Part shown: positions 16,180-25,063 of the stretch, piece after piece
Numbering within the stretch: the stretch's first letter is position 1
Layout: each line of letters begins with the position of its first letter
Source: Bradyrhizobium sp. NFR13
GTDB taxonomy: Bacteria; Pseudomonadota; Alphaproteobacteria; Rhizobiales; Xanthobacteraceae
Assembly: GCF_900114605.1 (NCBI RefSeq)
Contig: NZ_FOTP01000003.1
Coordinates: 744,001 to 808,000, forward strand
Reading direction: 5' to 3'
DNA: 64,000 bases
Position numbers and translations under genes: made by a program
Notes under the pieces: model-generated
Told to the model about the DNA's origin: nothing
Seen by the model: the letters and a program-made list of their open reading frames with translations, nothing else
The model's database searches: none

Positions 16180-17718
16180 CTACGCAGACAAATCCGCCGC
16201 CAATTTCCGGTCTCGCAACTCGCGCTTCAGCACCTTGCCGATGGCGCTGCGCGGCAACACATCGACCAACACGACATCATTGAGCCGCTGGAACTTGCCG
16301 ACACGCTCATTCGTCCAGGCCTTCAGCCCCGGCGCATCGACGGAGGCCCCCGCCTTCATCACCACGAAGGCGACCGGTGTCTCACCCCACTCTTCCGACG
16401 GCATGGCCACGACAGCCGCTTCGAGCACGTCGTCGTGTTTCGTCAGCACGGCTTCCAGATCGCTCGGATAGATGTTGAAACCGCCGGAAATGATCATGTC
16501 CTTCTTGCGGTCCATCAGCTGCAGAAAGCCGTCCTCATCAAAGCGGCCGACATCGCCGGTCCGCACATAGCGTTTGCCGGAAGCATCGTGCCAAAATGTC
16601 TCCGCGGTCTTGCCGGGCTGGTTGAGATAGCCCTGCATGATCACGGGCGAATGCCCGACCACTTCGCCGATCTCGCCCTGCGCGACGAAATTTCCGTCCT
16701 CATCGATCAAGCGGATCTCATGGTCCGGTGCAGGCTGCCCGACCGTGTGCAGCTTGGTCGGATGTTCATGCGCCAACAGCACGCAGGTGCCGCCGCCTTC
16801 GGTCATGCCGTAATATTCGGTCAGCCCGCCGGGCCAGCGCTTCAGCACGTCGGCCTTCAGCAGTGCGCCGAATGGCGCCGAGGTCGAGAATTTCATCACG
16901 AAGGACTTCAGATCGAAACTGTCGAAGTCCTCGACCGCCATGATACGGCGATACTGCACCGGCACCAGCATCGCATGGGTTGCGCGATGTCTGGCGCTGA
17001 GTTCAAGGAAGCCGCGCGCATCAAATTTCTTCATCAGCACCAGGGTGCCGCCGCCTGCAAGTGTCGGATTGAAACAGACCAGCGTGGTGTTGGAATAGAG
17101 CGGCGTCGACAGCACGGTGACGGCATCCGGCCCGTAGCCCAGCGGATCGAGCTGACCATATTGCCGCCAGCGCATCCAGTAGGTGTGGATGATGCCCTTT
17201 GGCGTACCGGTCGTGCCCGAGGAATAGATGATATTGAAGACCCATTCCGGATCAATCGCCACCGGCGTGGGCTTCACACCTTCCGGCGCCAGCCATTGCG
17301 CGAACGGCTGTCCGACTTTGCCTCCGTCCAATGCGATACGCGGGATCGAGGGATCAATCGCAACCTCTGCGAACGACGCAGCCGTCGCATCGTCCATGAA
17401 CAAAATTTTTGCCGCCGCATCCTTCACCATCGCGGCGAAATCCGTCGGTGTCGATGACGGCGCCAGTGGCGCGACCGCAACGCCGGCGCGCAACGCGCCG
17501 AGGAACACGGCGGCATATTCGATCGAGGACAGCGCGCAGATCGAGATCGCATCGCGCGGCTTGAGGCCGCTGGCCTGCAATGATGCAGCGATACGGTCGA
17601 TCAGCACATCGAAGGCGGCGTAGTCGATCTCGCGTTCAGCATCAATCACAGCGATCTTGTCAGGCTTCGACACGGCGGTGTTATGGACCAAAGCATCGAG
17701 GGTGATGAAGTCGGGCAT
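16180..17718 (-). CDS. acyl-CoA synthetase (class I adenylate-forming enzyme)
   Basis: This 512-residue enzyme carries the adenylation P-loop YSSGTTGTPKG (about residue 165). YYGMTEGGG is the A5 motif, YVRTGDVGRFDEDGFL the A7 motif, and DRKKDMIISGGFNIYPSDLE the A8 hinge. A lysine for the adenylation step lies in RSAIGKVLKREL near the C-terminus. It activates a carboxylic acid to an acyl-AMP and then to the CoA thioester. The GFNIYPSDLE form is common in medium- or long-chain fatty acid and aromatic acid ligases; the substrate is not determinable here. It lies downstream of the NTF2-like gene on the same strand, with a hairpin between. Confidence 0.88.
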   Translation of the reverse strand: MPDFITLDALVHNTAVSKPDKIAVIDAEREIDYAAFDVLIDRIAASLQASGLKPRDAISICALSSIEYAAVFLGALRAGVAVAPLAPSSTPTDFAAMVKDAAAKILFMDDATAASFAEVAIDPSIPRIALDGGKVGQPFAQWLAPEGVKPTPVAIDPEWVFNIIYSSGTTGTPKGIIHTYWMRWRQYGQLDPLGYGPDAVTVLSTPLYSNTTLVCFNPTLAGGGTLVLMKKFDARGFLELSARHRATHAMLVPVQYRRIMAVEDFDSFDLKSFVMKFSTSAPFGALLKADVLKRWPGGLTEYYGMTEGGGTCVLLAHEHPTKLHTVGQPAPDHEIRLIDEDGNFVAQGEIGEVVGHSPVIMQGYLNQPGKTAETFWHDASGKRYVRTGDVGRFDEDGFLQLMDRKKDMIISGGFNIYPSDLEAVLTKHDDVLEAAVVAMPSEEWGETPVAFVVMKAGASVDAPGLKAWTNERVGKFQRLNDVVLVDVLPRSAIGKVLKRELRDRKLAADLSA

Positions 17719-17758
17719 GCGTTTCCTCGTTTTTGTTCTTACTTGATCATCTTTGCTT

Positions 17759-17782
17759 GACCTCCCCTCTTCCGGGGAGGTC
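17759..17782 (-). repeat. intercistronic hairpin GACCTCCCC / GGGGAGGTC
   Basis: A perfect 9-bp stem with a 6-base loop lies just after the stop of the NTF2-like gene and 41 bases before the acyl-CoA ligase start. Without a T run it is more likely a processing or attenuating hairpin than a full terminator. Confidence 0.55.
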
Positions 17783-17788
17783 CGAAAG

Positions 17789-18394
17789 CTACCGATCCAG
17801 CTTTTCGCCGTTCAGCCACTTCTTGCCGCTGGCATAGAGCGCCTCCACAGCAGCACCGCGCAAGCCGGGCATATCGGGCTTGATCTGATAGCCGATCTGG
17901 CTCTGCAGATAAGCGAGATGGCGATAGCCTTCCGGAAAGCTCGCCAGCAGATCCGCATCGAGCTTCAACGGCGTGCCGGGCACCACGGGATCCATGCGAT
18001 CCTTTTCGTAGATCGGCTGGCGCAGCACCATGCCCCATTTGCCCTCACGCTTCTCCAGGAAATCATAGAATCGTCCGGTCAGCATCACATCGACATTGAC
18101 GCCATGGACCAGCGCGCGTTGGGCGATGGTCATCTTGGTCTGCGACACTGCACGGGTGCCCGCGAGGTCAATCGATTGAGCACCGAGGAAGTGCATGATC
18201 GAGACGCCCTTGGCCCAGCCGGCCTTGCTCATGGCGATGAATTCGTCCGCGGTGCCCTGGGTCCAGGTCGCCACCATGCGGCCATCGTCGAACCAGACAG
18301 TGCGGAAACGGTCCCAGTCGCCGGCATCGCGCCAGACCACCCAGTTTTCAATGAGATCGCGGATGGCAAGGCGGTCGATAATCTCTATATCCAT
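17789..18394 (-). CDS. NTF2-like (SnoaL-type) protein
   Basis: This 201-residue protein opens with IDRLAIRDLIENWVVWRDAGDWDRFRTVWFDDGRMVATW. That is the start of an NTF2-like alpha+beta barrel of the SnoaL_4 kind, used by small hydratases, isomerases and dehalogenases as well as by non-enzymatic binders. The C-terminal third, after the barrel (LASFPEGYRHLAYLQSQIGYQI), resembles aromatic-degradation-linked relatives. Its substrate is unknown. It precedes the acyl-CoA ligase on the same strand, which fits a small catabolic pair. I chose the ATG at 18394; the frame remains open upstream, across the divergent promoter region and into antisense of the peptidase gene. Confidence 0.75.
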   Translation of the reverse strand: MDIEIIDRLAIRDLIENWVVWRDAGDWDRFRTVWFDDGRMVATWTQGTADEFIAMSKAGWAKGVSIMHFLGAQSIDLAGTRAVSQTKMTIAQRALVHGVNVDVMLTGRFYDFLEKREGKWGMVLRQPIYEKDRMDPVVPGTPLKLDADLLASFPEGYRHLAYLQSQIGYQIKPDMPGLRGAAVEALYASGKKWLNGEKLDR

Positions 18395-18475
18395 GGAATA
18401 TCCAATATGCGGGGCAGGCGCCGATGCGCGTGTGCCGCAATCATATCCGATCAGGCTTCCGCGAAAAGAGCGTTC

Positions 18476-20575
18476 ATGACAAAGCAGACATCCTCCATGC
18501 CCGCGCCGGTTGCGCCGCGTCATCCGCATTCCTTCACAACCCACGGCATCACCGTGAACGACGATTACGCCTGGTTGAAAGACGCCAAATGGCAGGAGGT
18601 TCTGCGCGACCCCAGCGTGCTGGAGCCGGAGATCCGCACATATCTGGAAGCCGAGAACGCCTATACCGAGAGCCTGCTCGGCGGCACGGCGGCGCTGCAG
18701 ACCAGACTGGTCGCGGAAATGCGCGGCCGCATCAAGGAAGACGATTCCAGCGTGCCGTCGCCGGATGGCCCTTATGCTTATTTGCGGAAATTCCGCGAGG
18801 GCGGCCAGCACGAATTGTTCGGCCGGATGCCGCGGGATGGAGGCGAGGCCACCATCATTCTCGACGGCGACAAGCTTGCCGCCGACCACAAGTATTTCAA
18901 GTTCGGCGGCGCCCGGCATTCGCCTGATCACACGCTGGAAGCCTGGAGTGCCGACGTCAAGGGCTCGGAATATTTCACCATCCGCGTGCGTGACTGGGCC
19001 ACCGGCAACGATCTCGACGACGTGGTCGAGGAGACCGACGGCGGCGTGGTATGGACGCTTGACTGCAAGGCCTTCTTCTATGTGAAGCTCGACGACAACC
19101 ATCGCCCGATGCAGGTCTGGCTGCACAGGCTCGGCAGCAAGCAGGCCGACGACAGGCTGATCTTCGAGGAGCAAGATTCCGGCTGGTTCACCCATATCCA
19201 TGAAAGCGCCAGCGGCCGCTTCTGCGTCATCGCCGGCGGCGATCATGAGACCTCCGAGCAGCAATTGATTGATCTGGCGACACCTGATGCGCCGCCGCGC
19301 CTCGTGGCAAAGCGCGAAGACGGTGTGCAGTATTCGCTGGCCGATCGCGGCGATGAGCTGTTCATCCTGACCAATGCCGACGGCGCTATCGACTTCAAGA
19401 TCGTCACCGCCCCCCTAGCGTCGCCCGCGCGCACCAACTGGAAGGACCTGATCCCTTATCGTGAAGGCATCTATGTCCTCGACATGGAGCTCACGGCCAA
19501 TCACCTGGTTCGCCTGGAGCGTGCCAACGCACTTCCGTCGATCGTGATCCGCGATCTCACCACCAAGGACGAGCACGCCATCGCCTTCGACGAGGCCGCC
19601 TATTCGCTCGATACCATGGGCGGCTACGAATTCGAAACGACCACGCTTCGATTCGCCTATTCCTCGATGACGACGCCGTCCGAAGTCTATGATTACAACA
19701 TGGCGACTCGCGAGCGTACCTTGCGCAAGCGGCAAGAGATTCCTTCGGGCCACAATCCCGCTGACTATGTCACGACACGGATCATGGCCAAGGCCCATGA
19801 CGGCGCCGAAGTGCCGGTCTCGATCCTGCACCGCAAGGATCTGGTACGGGACGGCAAGGCTCCGCTGCTGCTCTATGGCTATGGTTCCTACGGCATGGCG
19901 ATGCCGGCGTCGTTCTCCGCCAACAGGCTCTCGCTGGTCGATCGCGGCTTCGTCTATGCCATCGCGCATATCCGCGGCGGCGCCGACAAGGGCTGGGGCT
20001 GGTATCTCGACGGCAAGCGCGACAAGAAGACCAACTCATTCGACGATTTCGCCGCGAGTGCCCGGGCGCTGATCGCCACGAAATATACCTCGGAGAAAAA
20101 CATCGTCGGCCACGGCGGCAGCGCCGGCGGCATGTTGATGGGCGCGGTCGCCAACCGCTCTGGCGAATTGTTCTCGGGCATCGTCGCCGAAGTGCCGTTC
20201 GTCGACGTGCTCAACACCATGCTCGACGACACGCTGCCGTTGACGCCGCCCGAATGGCCGGAATGGGGCAACCCGATCGAAAGCGAAGCCGACTTCAAGA
20301 CGATTCTGTCCTACTCGCCTTACGATCAGGTCACGGCGAAGGACTATCCGAAGATCCTGGCGATGGGCGGCCTTACTGACCCCCGCGTCACTTATTGGGA
20401 ACCGGCGAAATGGATTGCCCGACTGCGCGCGACGATGACGGGAGGCGGCCCGGTGCTGCTGCGGACGAATATGGGCGCCGGTCACGGTGGCGCGTCCGGG
20501 CGATTCAACCGGCTGGATGAGATCGCGATCGTCTATGCGTTTGCGCTGTGGTCGGTGGGGATGGCGGAGAGCTAA
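18476..20575 (+). CDS. ptrB: oligopeptidase B (S9A serine peptidase)
   Basis: This 699-residue enzyme has the prolyl-oligopeptidase layout: an N-terminal seven-bladed propeller (about residues 70-410) capping a C-terminal alpha/beta hydrolase. The catalytic triad is visible: Ser549 in GHGGSAGG, Asp635 in GGLTDPRV and His670 in GAGHGGASG. Oligopeptidase B cleaves short peptides after Lys or Arg in the cytoplasm. The ATG at 18476 follows AAAAGAG and begins MTKQTSSMPAPVAPRHP, typical of the family; the longer frame upstream is antisense to the NTF2-like gene. The two genes are divergent, 81 bases apart. Confidence 0.92.
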   Translation: MTKQTSSMPAPVAPRHPHSFTTHGITVNDDYAWLKDAKWQEVLRDPSVLEPEIRTYLEAENAYTESLLGGTAALQTRLVAEMRGRIKEDDSSVPSPDGPYAYLRKFREGGQHELFGRMPRDGGEATIILDGDKLAADHKYFKFGGARHSPDHTLEAWSADVKGSEYFTIRVRDWATGNDLDDVVEETDGGVVWTLDCKAFFYVKLDDNHRPMQVWLHRLGSKQADDRLIFEEQDSGWFTHIHESASGRFCVIAGGDHETSEQQLIDLATPDAPPRLVAKREDGVQYSLADRGDELFILTNADGAIDFKIVTAPLASPARTNWKDLIPYREGIYVLDMELTANHLVRLERANALPSIVIRDLTTKDEHAIAFDEAAYSLDTMGGYEFETTTLRFAYSSMTTPSEVYDYNMATRERTLRKRQEIPSGHNPADYVTTRIMAKAHDGAEVPVSILHRKDLVRDGKAPLLLYGYGSYGMAMPASFSANRLSLVDRGFVYAIAHIRGGADKGWGWYLDGKRDKKTNSFDDFAASARALIATKYTSEKNIVGHGGSAGGMLMGAVANRSGELFSGIVAEVPFVDVLNTMLDDTLPLTPPEWPEWGNPIESEADFKTILSYSPYDQVTAKDYPKILAMGGLTDPRVTYWEPAKWIARLRATMTGGGPVLLRTNMGAGHGGASGRFNRLDEIAIVYAFALWSVGMAES

Positions 20576-20582
20576 TCTCCGT

Positions 20583-20703
20583 CATGAATGTTCGTCATGC
20601 CCGGCCAGCGCGAAGCGAGCTTCGTTAGATGTGCCGGGCATCCACGTCTTGGCCACAAGAGAAGGCATGGATGGCCGGACAAGCCCGGCCACGACGGGAT
20701 AGG
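20583..20703. repeat. dispersed GC-rich repeat (GTCATGCCCGGCC type)
   Basis: The gap between ptrB and hemC holds short palindromic blocks built on CGTCATGCCCGGCC, GCCGGGCATCCACGTC and GGCCGGACAAGCCCGGCC. I recall these as a very common intergenic repeat in bradyrhizobial genomes. It probably also serves the two convergent genes as a transcript end. No coding potential is evident. Confidence 0.6.
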
Positions 20704-20714
20704 TTCGCGGTTTA

Positions 20715-21698
20715 CTACTCCGCTGGCCGATTGGCCTCGATCAGCGCGCCAGCGCCCTTGTCGAGCAGCTCCAGCCCGACAGCCCGCCCCAGCTCGCGCG
20801 GACGATCCGCCGGCCCCACGCGCGTCACCTCAATGAACTGCCCGCCGGCTTCATCCAGCACCGATGCGGTCAGTGACATCTCGTGCCCTGATATCACCGA
20901 ATAGCCGGCAATCGGCGAGTTGCAGTGGCCGTTCAGCACCCACAACACCTCGCGCTCGGCGTCACATGACAGGTGCGCAGCAGGATCATCGATCAGCGAC
21001 AAATAGCGCCGCGAAGCCCAATCATGCGCCGCGCATTCGACTGCGACGATGCCCTGCCCTACGGCCGGCAACATTTCCTGCGGCGTGAAATCACGTGCGA
21101 TGCGGCTGGCCAGCCCGACCCGTTCAAGGCCCGAACGCGCCATGATCAGCGCATCGGCGGGGCCGACCTCGCCGCTATCAGGCAGCCGCTGCATCTCGCC
21201 ATTGTCGAGTTTGCGCACGCGCGTATCTGCAGCGCCGCGGAAGTGGATCACCTCAATCTCGGGAAACAGCCGCCGAATATAGGCCGCGCGGCGCACGGCG
21301 TTGGTGCCAATCTTGAAGCCTTTGCCATGCGTCCGTTTGAGATCGTCGAGGCTGACACCCTTGCGCAGCACCAGCGAGTCCGTCGGAGGATCTCGCACCA
21401 GCGTTGCACCAATCACGAGGCCCGGCGTGTCCTCGTTACCCGGCATGTCCTTCAGCGAATGCATCGCCGCATGCAACGTGCCCTTGAGCACGGCCGCGCG
21501 AATCTCGCCGACGAAAGCCCCGCCCTTGCCGCCATGCTTCAGGAGATTGCTGGTCTGGTCGCGGTCGCCGACCGGCTCGAATTTCACGATCTCGACGGCC
21601 AGTTCCGGCGCGACCACCGCCAGCCGGCGCGCGATCTCTTCGGTCTGGGCCAGCGCCATGGTGCTTTTGCGCGTGCCGATGCGCATCGATTCAGTCAC
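20715..21698 (-). CDS. hemC: hydroxymethylbilane synthase (porphobilinogen deaminase), divergent type
   Basis: This 327-residue protein has the family marks. IGTRKSTMALAQT stands at the N-terminus. The essential aspartate is in HSLKDMPG. The substrate arginines are in GTNAVRRAAYIRR and FRGAADTRVRKLDNG. The dipyrromethane cofactor cysteine is in LNGHCNSPIAGYS. The reaction joins four porphobilinogens to hydroxymethylbilane for heme, bacteriochlorophyll and cobalamin. Several positions differ from the common proteobacterial form (usually GTRGSPLALWQ and GGCQVPIG). That suggests a divergent or second HemC rather than the standard copy. It stands alone on the minus strand. Confidence 0.85.
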   Translation of the reverse strand: MTESMRIGTRKSTMALAQTEEIARRLAVVAPELAVEIVKFEPVGDRDQTSNLLKHGGKGGAFVGEIRAAVLKGTLHAAMHSLKDMPGNEDTPGLVIGATLVRDPPTDSLVLRKGVSLDDLKRTHGKGFKIGTNAVRRAAYIRRLFPEIEVIHFRGAADTRVRKLDNGEMQRLPDSGEVGPADALIMARSGLERVGLASRIARDFTPQEMLPAVGQGIVAVECAAHDWASRRYLSLIDDPAAHLSCDAEREVLWVLNGHCNSPIAGYSVISGHEMSLTASVLDEAGGQFIEVTRVGPADRPRELGRAVGLELLDKGAGALIEANRPAE

Positions 21699-21808
21699 TC
21701 AGGCAAGCTCCATCCGGCGGTCCCGCACAGGGATGGCGGGCATTCGCGCGGACAATAAAGCCAGCGCGCGCCGGAAACAATGCGCGCGCGGGCTTTACAG
21801 CGAGGCCC

Positions 21809-23296
21809 TTACGGGCTGGCCGCCTCGGCCGTTGCGACCGGCTTCGGCACCACGAGATTGACCAGCACCGCCACCACAATATTCGCGACGAGCGCAATCA
21901 GGCCGACATAGACCGTCGCCTGGAAGCTGCCGACCGACAGCATGTGCAGCGGCTTGAGGCCGTCCGTCCATGCCAGATATGTGCCGCCGAACAGGCCGAA
22001 CACCCATCCGGCCAGCAATGCCGGCGCGGTGAACCAGCGGGTGAACAGGCCGAAGATCAAGGCTGGCAGCGTCTGCAGAATCCACAGGCCTCCGAGAAGC
22101 TGAAGGTCGAGCGCGAACTGCGTCGGCAGATAGATGATCACCAGCAGCGCACCGACCTTCACCACCAGCGACGCGATCTTGGCAACGGCTGCTTCGCCCA
22201 CTGAATCGACCTGCGGATTGACATAGGCCTTCCAGAAATTGCGGGTGAAGAGATTGGCCGCACCAATGCTCATCACGGCCGCAGGGACCAGCGCGCCGAT
22301 GGCGATCGCCGCAAAAGCGAAGCCTGCGAACCAGCTCGGAAACAGCGTCTGGAACAGCGCCGGTACCACGTCATTATTGCTGGCGAGCTTCAACTTGGCG
22401 GCGTGGCCCATATAGCCGAGCAGCGCCAGCAGGCCGAGCATCAGTGTATAGGCCGGTAACAGTACGGCGTTCTTGCGGATGGTCGTGGCGCTCTTGCTGG
22501 CGAAAATGCCGGTCAGCGTATGCGGATACATGAAGGCTGCGAGCGCCGAACCAAGTGCCAGGGTGGCATAGGCTACATATTGACCGGGCTGCAGCAAGAT
22601 GCTCCCCGAGCCCTTGGCCTTGAATGCCTGATCGGCGGCGTCGAACACTGCAGCATAGCCGCCGAGCTTGCCGGGGATCACTGACACTGCCGCGATGACG
22701 GCGATATAGATCATGATGTCCTTGACGAAGGCGATCAATGCCGGCGCGCGCAGGCCCGAAGAGTAGGTGTAGAGCGCGAGCACGACAAAGGCCGCGATCA
22801 GCGGCAATTCGCCTTCGAAGCCAAGCGCCTTCACAGCCGTGGCCATACCGATCAGCTGCAGCGCGATATAGGGCATGGTGGCGACGACACCGGTGATGGC
22901 GACTGCTGCTTCCAGCATGCGTGAACCATAGCGGCCATGCACAACGTCGGCGGCAGTGACATGGCCGTTGTCCTTGGCGACCTGCCACAGCCTCGGCATC
23001 ACCATGAACACGATGGGATAGACCAGGATCGTGTAAGGCAGCGCGAAAAAGCCATAAGCGCCGACCGAATAGACCAGTGCCGGCACGGCAATCACCGTAT
23101 AGGCGGTATAGAAATCGCCGCCGACCAGAAACCAGGTGATCCAGGTGCCGAACTGGCGGCCACCAAGGCCCCATTCGTCGAGACTGGCCAGCGTTTTCGG
23201 GCGGCGCCACTTCGAGGCGACGAAGCCCATCACGGTGACGAGCGCGAAAAAGAACAGAAAGACCGTAACGGCGGGAATATCGAGCTCAGTCTTCAT
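21809..23296 (-). CDS. sodium:solute symporter (SSS family, monocarboxylate-permease-like)
   Basis: This 495-residue membrane protein shows about 13 hydrophobic helices and the SSS-family start, with an arginine-rich loop (SKWRRPKTLASLDEWGLGGRQFGTW). The segment FLVGGDFYTAYT in helix 2-3 is conserved in symporters of this group. The pairing with an upstream DUF3311 protein and the overall character resemble rhizobial MctP, which imports pyruvate, lactate or alanine with sodium or protons. The exact substrate is inference. Its start overlaps the end of the DUF3311 gene by 11 bases, so the two are translationally coupled. Confidence 0.85.
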   Translation of the reverse strand: MKTELDIPAVTVFLFFFALVTVMGFVASKWRRPKTLASLDEWGLGGRQFGTWITWFLVGGDFYTAYTVIAVPALVYSVGAYGFFALPYTILVYPIVFMVMPRLWQVAKDNGHVTAADVVHGRYGSRMLEAAVAITGVVATMPYIALQLIGMATAVKALGFEGELPLIAAFVVLALYTYSSGLRAPALIAFVKDIMIYIAVIAAVSVIPGKLGGYAAVFDAADQAFKAKGSGSILLQPGQYVAYATLALGSALAAFMYPHTLTGIFASKSATTIRKNAVLLPAYTLMLGLLALLGYMGHAAKLKLASNNDVVPALFQTLFPSWFAGFAFAAIAIGALVPAAVMSIGAANLFTRNFWKAYVNPQVDSVGEAAVAKIASLVVKVGALLVIIYLPTQFALDLQLLGGLWILQTLPALIFGLFTRWFTAPALLAGWVFGLFGGTYLAWTDGLKPLHMLSVGSFQATVYVGLIALVANIVVAVLVNLVVPKPVATAEAASP

Positions 23297-23471
23297 TGGG
23301 GTAGGTCCGGTAAGCGAGCCAGGTCAGAAAGGCGGTCATCGGCACCCAGGCGAGCTGGTACCAGTAGAAGAACGGAAAGCCGAACAGCACCGGATCATGA
23401 AAATTGTAGAACGGGACCCAGAGCAGGCCGACGAAGGGGATCAGCAGAAGCCATAGGAAATGGCGGGCCAT
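23286..23471 (-). CDS. DUF3311 small membrane protein (symporter partner)
   Basis: This 61-residue protein consists of two hydrophobic helices (about residues 4-20 and 30-52), with FFYWYQLAW between them and a charged tail. This is the DUF3311 pattern, a small subunit usually encoded directly upstream of an SSS symporter, much as YhdT partners PanF. Its role is thought to be assembly or modulation of the transporter. The stop codon lies inside the symporter gene (11-base overlap). GAGGAGCC before the ATG is a good ribosome site. Confidence 0.85.
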   Translation of the reverse strand: MARHFLWLLLIPFVGLLWVPFYNFHDPVLFGFPFFYWYQLAWVPMTAFLTWLAYRTYPNED

Positions 23472-23621
23472 GGCGGGGCTCCTCTCGACAGGCGGGCAGC
23501 GCCGGATGCCACGATTATTTTACGGCGCAGAATTTTGCGCTGTGTAGGTGCGACATTCTGTCATGTAAACACGATGCTGCCGCAGGGCTGCCATTCGCGG
23601 AGTGGACGCACCGCAACGACA

Positions 23622-23667
23622 AACACCCACACATCGCACCGGACTTGCGGGACAATGTGTGGGTGTT
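23622..23667. terminator. 13-bp perfect inverted repeat, likely terminator of the reductase gene
   Basis: AACACCCACACAT (23622-23634) and ATGTGTGGGTGTT (23655-23667) are exact complements around a 20-base loop, 25 bases beyond the old-yellow-enzyme stop. On the minus strand the right edge reads GTGTTTGTCG, only a short T run. A protein-binding operator is an alternative. Confidence 0.5.
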
Positions 23668-23691
23668 GAAAGTGAGGCGCCTTGAAGTGGT

Positions 23692-24804
23692 TTAGCGCCC
23701 GCCGAACGTCGTATCGCCGAACAACGCCTTTTGCGTCGATGGCTGCGAGCGCCAGTATTGTGGCGGCGCCTGCACCTGACCGCCAAGCTGCGCCGCCGCG
23801 TGCCACGGCCAGCGCGGATCGTAGAGAATGCCACGTGCGATGGCGACCAGATCGGCCTTGCCGGAGGCCACGATGTCTTCAGCCTGCTGCGCTTCGGTGA
23901 TCAACCCCACCGCAATCGTCGGCAGTCCCGTCGCCGCTTTCACGGCTTCAGCGAACGGCACCTGATAACCCGGCCCCAGCGCGATCTTCTGCTGCGGCGA
24001 GACACCGCCGGACGAAACATCCATCCAGTCAACGCCGCGTTTCTTGAGCTCTTGCGCGAACACAATGGTCTGCTCGACATCCCAACCGCCCTCGACCCAG
24101 TCCGACGCCGAGACCCGGACGCCAACCGGCTTGTGGGCCGGAAACGCTGCGCGCACAGCGTCGAATACTTCGAGCGGAAAGCGCATGCGATTTTCCAGCG
24201 AACCACCATAATTGTCCGTGCGCTGGTTGGAGATCGGCGACAGGAATTCGTGCAGCAGATAGCCGTGCGCCGCGTGGATCTCGAGCGCATCGATGCCGAG
24301 CCGCTCGGCGCGTTTCGCCGTGGCCACGAACGCGTCGCGGATGCGCATGAGGCCCGCGGCATCAATCTCCTGCGGCGGCAATTCGCCGGACTTCTGCGGA
24401 ATCGCGGACGGGGCATGAGCGACCCAGCCGCCTTTGTCCAACGGTACCTGCTGGCCACCATCCCACGGTGCATGGCTCGACGCCTTGCGGCCGGCATGGG
24501 CGATTTGCATCGCTACGGCGATCGTCGAATGTTTGCGGATAGCCGCGAGGACCGGCTTCAGTGCGGCTTCGGTCGCGTCGTTATAGAGCCCGAGATCGCC
24601 TGGTGTGATGCGGCCGATGGCTTCCACGGCGGTCGCTTCGATCACCAGCATGGCCGCGCCCGACAGGGCCATATTGCCAAGATGGATCATGTGCCAGTCG
24701 GTAGCCCGGCCATCCTCGGCAGAATACTGGCACATCGGCGCAATGACGATGCGGTTCGGCAGCGTGAGGTCGCGCAGCTTGAAGGGAGAGAATAGGGCGC
24801 TCAT
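23692..24804 (-). CDS. old yellow enzyme family NADH:flavin oxidoreductase (YqjM-like)
   Basis: This 370-residue TIM-barrel flavoprotein is of the thermophilic-like/YqjM class. It begins with the FMN-contacting NRIVIAPMCQYSAEDG, which includes the class-defining Cys25, and continues with ATDWHMIHLG. The substrate-binding QIAHAGRKASSH and the barrel motif EIHAAHGYLLHEFLSP follow. These enzymes reduce activated C=C bonds with NAD(P)H. The physiological substrate is rarely known, and detoxification of electrophiles is common. The ATG at 24804 was chosen because MSALFSPFKLRDLTLPN is the family start; the frame continues upstream without support. It stands alone. Confidence 0.88.
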   Translation of the reverse strand: MSALFSPFKLRDLTLPNRIVIAPMCQYSAEDGRATDWHMIHLGNMALSGAAMLVIEATAVEAIGRITPGDLGLYNDATEAALKPVLAAIRKHSTIAVAMQIAHAGRKASSHAPWDGGQQVPLDKGGWVAHAPSAIPQKSGELPPQEIDAAGLMRIRDAFVATAKRAERLGIDALEIHAAHGYLLHEFLSPISNQRTDNYGGSLENRMRFPLEVFDAVRAAFPAHKPVGVRVSASDWVEGGWDVEQTIVFAQELKKRGVDWMDVSSGGVSPQQKIALGPGYQVPFAEAVKAATGLPTIAVGLITEAQQAEDIVASGKADLVAIARGILYDPRWPWHAAAQLGGQVQAPPQYWRSQPSTQKALFGDTTFGGR

Positions 24805-24994
24805 GAAGGTTCCAGGGTGGGAGGACCGAATTGCCATGCGCGGGCGCGCAAGCTTGCCATCCCGACATTGGAACTTGGATGAGAAAACACAAGATGGCAT
24901 GCCAAAAGCGACCTCAGCATTGTGCAAGGAGGGTAGTTTTCGACAAATTATTCCCGAAAGAGAGGCCCGATTCCTGGAGAAAGCGAACTTGGAA

Positions 24995-25026
24995 AACAAA
25001 AGGCGCCCCGGTTACCCGGCGCGCCT
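24995..25026 (-). terminator. terminator of the Gly/Arg-rich protein gene
   Basis: On the minus strand the arms AGGCGC-GCCGGG and CCGGGGCGCCT are followed by TTTTGTTTT. It lies 38 bases beyond the stop of the small secreted protein gene. Confidence 0.8.
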
Positions 25027-25063
25027 CTCTATCTCGTTCATTCAGCGCCGCAGCGCCCACAAC

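Noticed and set aside
16033..17457. A 474-codon plus-strand frame over the acyl-CoA ligase
   Set aside because: It is antisense to a gene with all adenylate-forming motifs, and its protein is His/Arg-rich without a recognisable fold.
17753..18475. N-terminal extension of oligopeptidase B by 241 codons
   Set aside because: The extension is antisense to the NTF2-like gene; the family start MTKQTSSM with a ribosome site lies at 18476.
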